Origin: an uncultured Clostridia bacterium | GTDB lineage: Bacteria > Bacillota > Clostridia > Oscillospirales > CAG-272 | Assembly (NCBI GenBank): GCA_904501985.1 | Contig: CAJGCT010000047.1 | Coordinates: 1-12,069 of the forward strand | DNA length: 12,069 nt | Reading direction: 5' to 3' | In this document: one piece after another, positions 1-5,797 of the stretch | How positions within the stretch are numbered: position 1 is the first letter of the stretch | How the letters are laid out: each line of letters begins with the position of its first letter | The notes under the pieces: generated by a model | Told to the model about the DNA's origin: nothing | The model's database searches: none | Seen by the model: only the letters and a program-made list of their open reading frames with translations | Made by a program: the position numbers and the translations under genes

Positions 1-39
1 AAATCAATCTGCGAGACTGCGGCGGAATATCTTAAATAG
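1..39 (+). CDS. Possible C-terminal end of a + strand gene (partial)
   Basis: Reading frame 1 from the first base is open for twelve codons and ends in TAG at 37-39, giving a C-terminus KSICETAAEYLK. A strong hairpin terminator starts three bases later, which is the usual position for the end of a transcribed gene. Too little sequence is present to assign a family. It would be convergent with the decarboxylase operon that ends at 472. The alternative is that this is intergenic sequence and the open frame is chance. Confidence 0.4.
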   Translation, partial: KSICETAAEYLK

Positions 40-41
40 TC

Positions 42-76
42 AAAAATGCACCTGTAAATTTACAGGTGCATTTTTT
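42..76 (+). terminator. Bidirectional rho-independent terminator
   Basis: A perfect inverted repeat (42-58 against 59-75) has a GC-containing core, TGCACCTGTA/TACAGGTGCA, and is flanked by an A-run on the left and a T-run (71-76) on the right. The + strand transcript therefore ends in hairpin plus U6, and the minus strand also gets a U-run. It most likely ends the gene finishing at 39, and can act as a back-stop for the convergent operon. Confidence 0.85.
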
Positions 77-165
77 AGTTAGATTCACTATCTCGCCACG
101 CCAATGATTTTGTAGCGGTCTTGTCGCAGAAAGCTTTCCTTCATCGGATGTGTCGATATGGGGGA

Positions 166-416
166 TAGGAGTTACGGTCGCTGCTCTCAAGCACATCGTT
201 TTGCGATGTGCTTGAGAGCTTCGCAAAGACTTTATTTAGCGCAAAATAATATTACAAACGATTACCACAATACAAGCCGCCGTAATGGTGCGGGGCCATG
301 AAGGCGGCGCGAGTCGTGCGCCCAAAAGATTAGCACTTGTATTGGTTTTACAATAAATATTTTTTGTATAAAGTTCTTTGCGGAGCTTTCTTTCAAGAAA
401 GCGACCGTAACTCCTA
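166..416. mobile_element. MITE-like element with terminal inverted repeats and flanking TA
   Basis: The segment has exact inverted ends: 168-182 (GGAGTTACGGTCGCT) is the reverse complement of 400-414. Each end is flanked by TA (166-167 and 415-416), so the visible repeat is 17 bp. Inversion continues imperfectly inwards. TTCGCAAAGACTTTAT (219-234) matches the reverse complement of the 368-384 region with one indel and one mismatch, and an AATACAAG-like block recurs inverted near 273 and 338. Each arm carries its own small hairpin just inside the terminal repeat (183-219 and about 384-401). I see no transposase and no credible ORF. TA flanks and short terminal repeats are typical of MITEs mobilised by IS630/Tc1-mariner transposases; that assignment is inference. 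It lies between two convergent transcription units. Bases 77-165 and 417-441 beside it hold nothing else I can identify. Confidence 0.5.
183..219. repeat. 16-bp perfect hairpin inside the left arm of the MITE-like element
   Basis: GCTCTCAAGCACATCG (183-198) is followed by a 5-base loop and its exact reverse complement (204-219). There is no T-run on either side, so it does not look like a terminator. It sits exactly at the inner edge of the left terminal repeat. The right arm carries a different, shorter hairpin (GCTTTC/GAAAGC type) at the equivalent place. Confidence 0.8.
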
Positions 417-441
417 AACTTCACCTAAACCGTAACATCAA

Positions 442-467
442 ACAAGGGCTGTGTGAACAGCCCTTGT
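442..467 (-). terminator. Terminator of the decarboxylase operon
   Basis: A 10-bp stem (ACAAGGGCTG on the minus strand, 458-467, pairing with 442-451) with a 6-base loop starts five bases after the oadA-like stop codon at 472. The T-run after it is short and interrupted (TTTGATGTT), so termination may be partial. The position and GC-rich stem still support the role. Confidence 0.7.
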
Positions 468-471
468 AAAA

Positions 472-1869
472 TTAAACGGTGTGGATCTTGTTTTCGGGAT
501 CGGCGTGATCTGCATCGATGCCGTACTGCTGATTCTTTCTCCACTCGAAGAACTTGGTTGCAACCTGCTCAAAGAGCGCGTAGGAGAGCACATCCTCATC
601 CTGTACTGCCCATGGTTTAACCTTTTCGCGAAGATCCTCAAGCTCAGGCTTCAAATCGTCCGCAGGACGGTAGGTGATAGGCTTTGCATCGCCGATGATC
701 TGCTTCTGGAATTCGGGCTTTATGGGCATGGGAGATTTGCCGTACTCACCGCGCACGAGACCCTTAAATTCCTTGGTAACGTTCTTGTAACGCTCACCCA
801 TGATAACGTTGAACACTGCCTGAGTGCCTACGATCTGGCTTGAAGGAGTTACAAGAGGCGGATAACCTGCGTCTGCACGTACACGCGGTACTTCTTCAAG
901 AACCTCGATGAACTTGTCAGACTTGCCTGCCTGCTTAAGCTGGGACATAAGGTTGGAGAGCATTCCGCCGGGAACCTGATAGAGAAGCGCGTTTACGTCT
1001 ACCTTGAGCACCTTGGGGTCAAGCAGACCGCTTTCCATATACTTCTCACGCAGAGGCATGAAGTGCTTGGAAATCTCGTCAAGCTTTGCAAGATCAAGAC
1101 CGGTGTCGTACTCAGTACCTGCAAGAGATGCAACAAGCGGCTCTGTAGGCGGCTGGGATGTACCCATAGACATGGGGGAAATAGCGGTATCAACAACGTC
1201 AACGCCTGCTTCGATAGCCTTGATGAGGGTCATGGAAGCAACACCTGCGGTGTAGTGGGTGTGAAGCTGAATCGGAACCTTAACGGTCTCCTTGATAGCC
1301 TTGACAAGATCATAAGCATCGTAGGGCTTGAGAAGTCCTGCCATATCCTTGATGCAGATAGAGTCAGCACCCATTTCCTCAAGCTGACGCGCATACTTGG
1401 TGTAGTATTCGGTGTCGTATACGGGACCTGTGGTGTAGGAGATCGCAGCCTGAACGTGACCGCCTTCTTTCTTGGTAGCGTTGATGGCAGTCTTAAGGTT
1501 TCTGGGATCGTTGAGCGCGTCGAAAATACGCAGAATGTCGATACCGTTGGCGATAGACTTCTGAACGAAGTATTCAACCACGTCGTCAGCATAATGACGG
1601 TAGCCGAGAATGTTCTGACCGCGGAACAGCATCTGAAGCTTTGTGTTCTTTACCTTGTCGCGAATCTTGCGAAGTCTCTCCCACGGGTCTTCGTTAAGGA
1701 ATCTCATGCAGGAGTCAAAGGTAGCGCCGCCCCATGCTTCGAGAGAGTGATATCCGATGGTATCCATCTTTTCAAGAATGGGGAGCATTTCTTCCGTCGT
1801 CATACGGGTCGCAACAAGGGACTGATGCGAGTCGCGAAGGACGGTTTCGGTAATTTTTACTTTAGCCAT
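472..1869 (-). CDS. oadA: OadA/5S-type carboxyltransferase subunit (oxaloacetate/pyruvate), no biotin domain
   Basis: This is the carboxyltransferase that moves CO2 between oxaloacetate/pyruvate and carboxybiotin. The 465-residue protein opens with the family signature ITETVLRDSHQSL. It keeps the expected metal and catalytic residues: D13, the lysine of IKDMAG (K174, carbamylated in relatives), and H203/H205 in the LHTHYTAG metal site. TEPLVASLAGT and the C-terminal PYC_OADA region follow. Klebsiella-type OadA is near 590 residues because it carries a C-terminal biotinyl domain. Here the protein ends at about residue 465 without one, and the carrier is encoded separately at 3169-3573. The start has a GGAGGA site about 10 bases upstream. 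It is the last gene of the operon, 46 bases after mmdB. Homologues are often annotated as pyruvate carboxylase subunit B or as the methylmalonyl-CoA carboxytransferase 5S subunit; without a biotin carboxylase nearby, a decarboxylase or transcarboxylase role fits better. Confidence 0.93.
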   Translation of the reverse strand: MAKVKITETVLRDSHQSLVATRMTTEEMLPILEKMDTIGYHSLEAWGGATFDSCMRFLNEDPWERLRKIRDKVKNTKLQMLFRGQNILGYRHYADDVVEYFVQKSIANGIDILRIFDALNDPRNLKTAINATKKEGGHVQAAISYTTGPVYDTEYYTKYARQLEEMGADSICIKDMAGLLKPYDAYDLVKAIKETVKVPIQLHTHYTAGVASMTLIKAIEAGVDVVDTAISPMSMGTSQPPTEPLVASLAGTEYDTGLDLAKLDEISKHFMPLREKYMESGLLDPKVLKVDVNALLYQVPGGMLSNLMSQLKQAGKSDKFIEVLEEVPRVRADAGYPPLVTPSSQIVGTQAVFNVIMGERYKNVTKEFKGLVRGEYGKSPMPIKPEFQKQIIGDAKPITYRPADDLKPELEDLREKVKPWAVQDEDVLSYALFEQVATKFFEWRKNQQYGIDADHADPENKIHTV

Positions 1870-1915
1870 TTATGATTTTTCCTCCGTTAATTAGGATTTA
1901 TGTAGGATTCGGGAA

Positions 1916-3139
1916 TTATTTGAACATGGAAAGGAATACGCCTGCCGCAACAGCAGAGCCTATAACGCCTGCTACATTGGGGCCCATTGCGTGCATGAGA
2001 AGGAAGTTTGAGGGGTTTGCTTTCTGTCCCTCAACCTGAGCAACGCGTGCCGCCATAGGTACTGCGGAAACGCCGGCAGAGCCGATGAGGGGATTGATCT
2101 TGCCGCCTGTAACTGCACACATGATCTTACCCACGATAAGACCGCCGCAAGTGGAGATGCAGAACGCTGTAAGACCGAGAGCGATAATGAACAGAGTCTG
2201 AGCGTTAAGGAAGTTTTCCGCATTTGCGGTAGCTCCGACAGATACACCAAGGAATATGGTGACAATGTTCATAAGCTCGTTCTGTGCGGTCTTTGAGAGA
2301 CGGTCGGTAACTCCGCATACGTTGAGGAGATTACCCAACATCAAAAATCCAACAAGAGGAGCGGCGTCGGGAACGATGATCGCAACTACTACCGTAACAA
2401 CGATGGGGAAGAGCAGAAGCTCAATTCGCGATACGGGACGGAGTGCGGTCATAACGATCTCGCGTTCCTTTTTAGTGGTCAGCAGCTTCATAAAGGGCGG
2501 CTGGATAATCGGGATCAGCGCCATGTATGAGTAAGCCGCAATGGCGATAGCACCGAGAAGGTGAGGTGCAAGGGTCTTAGTCACGAGAATCGCCGTAGGA
2601 CCGTCCGCGCCGCCGATAATACCTATAGAACCTGCTTCCATGGGAGTAAAACCGAGGAGCAGTGCGCCTGTGAACGCAACAAATACGCCAAGCTGTGCAC
2701 CAGCACCCATAAGAAGGCTCTTGGGGTTGGCAATAAGCGCAGTAAAGTCGGTCATGGCACCAACTCCCATGAATATGAGGGAGGGATAGATGCCAAGCTT
2801 TACGCCGAGATACAGGATATCCACAAGTCCGCCGTTGTTAAAGACTTCCTTTAACATCATAGACATTGAGGCGTGCTCGCCCTCAGCGATAACACCAAGA
2901 TTTGCGTAATATTCGTCGAAGAAAAATTCCGTGTGGATAAGATTTGCGCCGGGGAGATTTGCAAGAAGCATACCGAATGCGATGGGAAGCAGGAGCAGCG
3001 GCTCAAACTTCTTCGCTATTGCAAGGTAGATAAGCACGAATGCTATACCCCACATAACGAGTACCTTCCACCAATCTGCCTCACCAAGTAGGCGCATAAC
3101 ACCGGTGGTGTTTATAAAATTATTGATTGTATCTAACAT
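1916..3139 (-). CDS. mmdB: Na+-translocating decarboxylase beta subunit (OadB/MmdB)
   Basis: This integral membrane subunit decarboxylates carboxybiotin and uses the energy to export Na+. At 407 residues it is close to the family's usual length. Family hallmarks are visible. IAKKFEPLLLLPIAFGMLLANLP lies near residues 41-63. GVKLGIYPSLIFMGVGAMTDF lies near 112-132. The GGADGPT motif contains the conserved aspartate (D179 here) implicated in Na+ and proton handling. GNLLNVCGVTDRLSKTAQNELMN lies near 269-291, and NPLIGSAGVSAVPMAARV near 349-366 corresponds to the second ion-coupling region. Most of the protein is hydrophobic membrane segments. The start is preceded by an AGAGGT site. It is fourth in the operon, 29 bases after the biotin carrier gene. 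Sequence alone does not distinguish OadB, MmdB and GcdB; the mmd symbol follows the gene order. Confidence 0.95.
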   Translation of the reverse strand: MLDTINNFINTTGVMRLLGEADWWKVLVMWGIAFVLIYLAIAKKFEPLLLLPIAFGMLLANLPGANLIHTEFFFDEYYANLGVIAEGEHASMSMMLKEVFNNGGLVDILYLGVKLGIYPSLIFMGVGAMTDFTALIANPKSLLMGAGAQLGVFVAFTGALLLGFTPMEAGSIGIIGGADGPTAILVTKTLAPHLLGAIAIAAYSYMALIPIIQPPFMKLLTTKKEREIVMTALRPVSRIELLLFPIVVTVVVAIIVPDAAPLVGFLMLGNLLNVCGVTDRLSKTAQNELMNIVTIFLGVSVGATANAENFLNAQTLFIIALGLTAFCISTCGGLIVGKIMCAVTGGKINPLIGSAGVSAVPMAARVAQVEGQKANPSNFLLMHAMGPNVAGVIGSAVAAGVFLSMFK

Positions 3140-3168
3140 AGCAATACCTCTTTAAATCAGATGAGGTA

Positions 3169-3573
3169 TCAGTTCATGGTAACGAGAACGTCGCCGGAGT
3201 TTACGGATGCGCCCTTCTGTACGTTTACGGAAGCAACAGTGCCGTCTCCGGGCGCAGGAATGTCGTTTTCCATCTTCATAGCTTCAAGCACGCAGATAAT
3301 ATCGCCCTTCTTAACTGCCTGACCGGGAGTTACATTTACCTTAAGGATGTTGCCGGGCATAGGAGCGGTTACGCTTACAGCACCGGCAGAGCCTGCGGGA
3401 GCGGCTGCCTTTGGAGCTGCGGGTGCAGCGGGAGCTGCCTTAGGTGCAGCAGGAGCAGTAGGTACAGCGACAGGTGCGGCAGGAGCTGCCACGGGAGCGG
3501 AAGCACCTGCGCCAAGCTCTTCAACTTCTACTTCATATACATTACCGTTAACGGTTACACTAAATCTTCTCAT
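3169..3573 (-). CDS. mmdC: Biotin carboxyl carrier subunit (MmdC-like)
   Basis: This 134-residue protein carries biotin between the carboxyltransferases and the membrane beta subunit. The N-terminus (FSVTVNGNVYEVEVEEL, about residues 4-20) is the short segment typical of these carriers. A Pro/Ala-rich flexible linker follows (about 26-62), then the biotinyl fold from about 66. The biotin site is EAMKMEN with the modified lysine at K100, 34 residues from the C-terminus, as in the family. The start has an AAAGGAG site with good spacing. It is the third gene of the operon and the only biotin domain visible in the window, so both carboxyltransferases probably share it. Confidence 0.96.
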   Translation of the reverse strand: MRRFSVTVNGNVYEVEVEELGAGASAPVAAPAAPVAVPTAPAAPKAAPAAPAAPKAAAPAGSAGAVSVTAPMPGNILKVNVTPGQAVKKGDIICVLEAMKMENDIPAPGDGTVASVNVQKGASVNSGDVLVTMN

Positions 3574-3594
3574 TGTATTGTCTCCTTTATAATT

Positions 3595-3954
3595 TTATTT
3601 TTTTGCCGTACGTCTGAAGGATACGACTCTGAAGGATGTCTCGGGTGCGTCAAGCATTGATGCTATAGCCGCTGTGATTACTGCAACAAGCTCACCGTCG
3701 TCAGGCTCGCTGTATACGGGAGCGGGCTCAGGTGCAGAAACAGTGGGAGCAGGTGCGGCGGTCTCAGTTTTTACTTCCTTAGCCTCAGGCTTTGCGAAAA
3801 CCAGCTTGAATATGCCGAGCACTGCCCAAAGAATGATAAGAACCGCAAATACAACGCTCATTCCGAGAAGGGTGGTCTGCAGTCCGTAGGACAGCTTATC
3901 AGCCATAGTCTCAAGAGTGGCGGTATCTGAAAGGAACATAGGATTGATACTCAT
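3595..3954 (-). CDS. mmdD: OadG/MmdD-family small membrane subunit
   Basis: This 119-residue protein belongs to the sodium-pump decarboxylase gamma/delta family, which anchors the soluble carboxyltransferase to the membrane complex and stabilises it. One strong transmembrane helix is seen (about residues 23-53, LQTTLLGMSVVFAVLIILWA and onward). An Ala/Pro/Glu-rich linker follows, then the conserved C-terminal segment ELVAVITAAIASML. A GGAGGC site lies about 7 bases before the ATG, and the upstream stop codon is only 15 bases away, so the two genes are probably translated together. The family varies in sequence, so the assignment rests on topology, the terminal motif and operon context. Confidence 0.9.
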   Translation of the reverse strand: MSINPMFLSDTATLETMADKLSYGLQTTLLGMSVVFAVLIILWAVLGIFKLVFAKPEAKEVKTETAAPAPTVSAPEPAPVYSEPDDGELVAVITAAIASMLDAPETSFRVVSFRRTAKK

Positions 3955-3969
3955 TTTTGTGCCTCCTCA

Positions 3970-5457
3970 TTATAAAGGAAGGTTGTTGTGAAGCTTCTTC
4001 TGGCAGAGAGCATTCTTTGCACCGAGCATCTCAAATGCGGCGGCGGTGCGCTGACGAAGCTCATCAAGACTGATGATGTCGTCGATCTCGCCTGCCTTAG
4101 CAGCGGCAACGGGGGATGCCATAACGCTGTCCCATTCTGCCTCAACTTCAGCGCGCTTTGCGTTGTCGGTTACTTTTTCGTTCCATGCAAACGCTACTGC
4201 GCTCTTTGTGGGCATTGCGCTTATCTTTGCATTCTCACAGGCAAAGGCAATGTCGGCACCAATGGACTTTGAGCCCATAAGAGTGTATGCCGCACCGTAT
4301 GCCTTGCCAAGCACAACAGTTACTTTGGCATTTTCGCTGGAAGCGTATGCGGATGCTAACTTCGCAAGTGCCGCGCCGTAACCCTTCGCTTCGGATTCAA
4401 CGGAAACCTCGTAGCCCTCGGTATCAACAAGGGTGAGAAGCGGAATCTTGAAGCAGTCGCAGAAGGAAATGAATCTTGCCGCTTTCTTCGCCGCGCCGCC
4501 GCAGATCTTGCCGCCAATATGAGCAGGATTGTTTGCTATGGCGCCGATCACCATGCCGTTAAGAGTGATAAAGCCGGTGAGCATGGACTTTGCATGGTCA
4601 GCTCCAAGCTCAAGGAACGCGCTGTCATCTGAGATAGCGGAAATTACATCTGCCATAGCATAACCCTCAGAAGCTATTATAGAAGCAACATCGGGGGTCA
4701 GACGGTTGATCTCATCGGTTACTGCCGCATAAGCAGTGCCGTCTGCGTTGTTTTGGGGAATGTAGGAAAGGAGCTTTCTTACATATGCGAGAGCGTCTGT
4801 GTCTGTATCGCATACTACGCTTATCTGACCGTGCTTTGCCGCGGTTTCGATCTTTCCGGTCTCAGCTTTCTTATCAAGCTCATTAAGAACAAAGGGCGGA
4901 TTTACGTAAAGTGATCCGGTAGCCTTTGCGCCAATGGTGATATCGAACATAGAAGCCACAGTCGCCATAGCACCGCCGCAGTTGCCGGCAATAACAGCGA
5001 TCTGAGGAATGATGCCGGAAGCATCGGATACCTTCTTCATTATCTTGCCGTATCCTGCAAGTGCTTCGACACCTTCCATTATATAAGCTCCGGCACTGTC
5101 AAAAATACCGATAATCGGTGCTCCGTTCTTGATTGCAAGATCGTAAAGATCGCAGATCTTCTTAGCGTGCATAGCGCCTACAGCACCCTTCATTCTGGAA
5201 AAGTCCTGAGCAAATGCGAACACGAGTCTGCCGTCAATAGCTCCGTAGCCGGTAACTACACCTTCAAGCTCACAATTGTCGCCCTTGCCGAATTCGGAAG
5301 CGAGCTTGTGTGCAAAAGCGCCTGTTTCGGCGAAAGTTCCTGCGTCAAAAAGCGCGGTAATGCGGCTTTTTGCGGTGGAAGCTTCATTCTGGGCGATGGC
5401 ACGCAGCTCTGCAGCCGAAATTACAGCCGGCATACCGTTTTGCGTTTTGTTCTCCAT
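3970..5457 (-). CDS. MmdA-like acyl-CoA carboxyltransferase, divergent active site
   Basis: This 495-residue carboxyl transferase has two crotonase-like halves, as in MmdA/12S/AccD proteins. It is expected to move CO2 from a malonyl-type CoA ester to the shared biotin. Visible family landmarks include DGRLVFAFAQDFSRMKGAVG (about 75-94), HAKKICDLYDLAIKNGAPIIG (about 97-117), IPQIAVIAGNCGGAMAT (150-166), LLTLVDTEGYE (340-350) and VTVVLGKAYGAAYTLMGSK (379-397). Several positions depart from classical methylmalonyl-CoA decarboxylase. The usual SGGARIQEG is SAGAYIMEG (121-129), and the usual VDVPGFLPG is VDTEGYEVS (344-352). The acyl-CoA substrate is therefore uncertain; methylmalonyl-CoA is the default guess from gene order. 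A GGAGGT site sits about 7 bases before the ATG. It is first in the operon, behind a promoter at 5570-5598. A plain 'carboxyl transferase domain protein' is the safest name. Confidence 0.9.
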   Translation of the reverse strand: MENKTQNGMPAVISAAELRAIAQNEASTAKSRITALFDAGTFAETGAFAHKLASEFGKGDNCELEGVVTGYGAIDGRLVFAFAQDFSRMKGAVGAMHAKKICDLYDLAIKNGAPIIGIFDSAGAYIMEGVEALAGYGKIMKKVSDASGIIPQIAVIAGNCGGAMATVASMFDITIGAKATGSLYVNPPFVLNELDKKAETGKIETAAKHGQISVVCDTDTDALAYVRKLLSYIPQNNADGTAYAAVTDEINRLTPDVASIIASEGYAMADVISAISDDSAFLELGADHAKSMLTGFITLNGMVIGAIANNPAHIGGKICGGAAKKAARFISFCDCFKIPLLTLVDTEGYEVSVESEAKGYGAALAKLASAYASSENAKVTVVLGKAYGAAYTLMGSKSIGADIAFACENAKISAMPTKSAVAFAWNEKVTDNAKRAEVEAEWDSVMASPVAAAKAGEIDDIISLDELRQRTAAAFEMLGAKNALCQKKLHNNLPL

Positions 5458-5494
5458 TTATTTACCTCCAAAATTATTGTAGTTATGATTTTTT

Positions 5495-5559
5495 TGGGGA
5501 AATTCATGTTACTATGTGAAAAACGTCACATTTTGGTATATAAATACCATTCTTCCCCA
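5495..5559 (-). promoter_or_regulatory. Structured 5' leader of the decarboxylase operon (possible riboswitch-like element)
   Basis: On the minus strand the leader RNA can form a three-way junction. P1 is UGGGGAA (5559-5553) with UUCCCCA (5501-5495), extendable by one G-U pair. P2 is UGGUAU/AUACCA with a 4-base loop (5549-5534). P3 is AUGUGA/UCACAU with a 6-base loop (5531-5514). Junction strands of 2, 2 and 11 bases connect them. The 3' strand of P1 runs into an A7 stretch; CCAAAA (5497-5492) is complementary to UUUUGG (5473-5468), which overlaps the ribosome binding site GGAGG. P1 and the ribosome-site pairing are mutually exclusive. I do not recognise a known riboswitch class. The pairings are seen in the sequence; a regulatory role is inference. 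Confidence 0.4.
5514..5531. promoter_or_regulatory. CRP/FNR-type palindrome
   Basis: ATGTGA-N6-TCACAT contains an exact TGTGA-N6-TCACA core at 5515-5530, the consensus form for CRP/FNR-family regulators, including Bacillus Fnr. It lies about 35-50 bases downstream of the predicted operon start site, where a bound regulator would block elongation rather than activate. The same bases form hairpin P3 of the leader RNA, so the DNA-site reading and the RNA-structure reading compete. Confidence 0.4.
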
Positions 5560-5569
5560 TTATAATAAT

Positions 5570-5598
5570 ATTATAAACCAAAATTTCGGATTTTGCAA
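5570..5598 (-). promoter_or_regulatory. Sigma-A promoter of the decarboxylase operon
   Basis: On the minus strand TTGCAA (5598-5593) is followed by a 17-bp spacer and a consensus TATAAT (5575-5570). This puts the start near 5563 and leaves a leader of about 105 bases before the ATG at 5457. The -35 overlaps a 13-bp palindrome, TTGCATATTGCAA (5593-5605), that could be an operator. It is the only good promoter seen for the five-gene operon. Confidence 0.75.
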
Positions 5599-5702
5599 TA
5601 TGCAATTTGCTTTTTTTACATTATTATTTTATATGCCTATATGTTCATCCCGACTATATGTCGTATTGTTTACAATAACGTACTTTATTTTTTCTAAAAA
5701 AG

Positions 5703-5711
5703 TGATATAAT
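5703..5711 (+). promoter_or_regulatory. Extended -10 promoter for the hydrolase/ECF unit
   Basis: TG (5703-5704), one base and TATAAT (5706-5711) form an extended -10 element; the start would be near 5718. No good -35 is seen at the right distance (CTTTAT at 5683-5688), which the TG extension can offset. The AT-rich stretch upstream (5599-5700) holds small palindromes, ATTGTTTACAAT (5665-5676) and CGAC-N5-GTCG (5651-5663), but no credible gene. Confidence 0.6.
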
Positions 5712-5740
5712 GGTTGAGGGTTACTGATAATGAGGTCATA

Positions 5741-5769
5741 AGTCTGAAAAACGGATCGTTTTTCAGACT
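5741..5769 (+). promoter_or_regulatory. 13-bp perfect hairpin in the leader of the hydrolase gene
   Basis: AGTCTGAAAAACG (5741-5753) pairs exactly with CGTTTTTCAGACT (5757-5769) around a 3-base loop. It ends about 28 bases before the hydrolase ATG. There is no U-run after it, so it is not a terminator. GGTCATAA occurs just before it (5734-5741) and again next to the start codon (5787-5794). It could be an RNA stem affecting translation or message stability, or a DNA operator. Confidence 0.6.
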
Positions 5770-5797
5770 AGCTCCAAGAAAGGAACGGTCATAAATT

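Noticed and set aside
183..219. The 16-bp hairpin as a terminator for the decarboxylase operon
   Set aside because: It has no T-run on either strand, the operon already has a closer hairpin at 442-467, and it sits inside the MITE-like element.
1063..1875. A 270-residue open frame on the + strand, opposite the oadA-like gene
   Set aside because: Antisense shadow of a highly conserved carboxyltransferase; no start signal and no family features.
5516..5710. A 64-residue hydrophobic + strand frame in the divergent intergenic region
   Set aside because: AT-rich sequence without a ribosome binding site, overlapping both promoters; the hydrophobic look follows from base composition.
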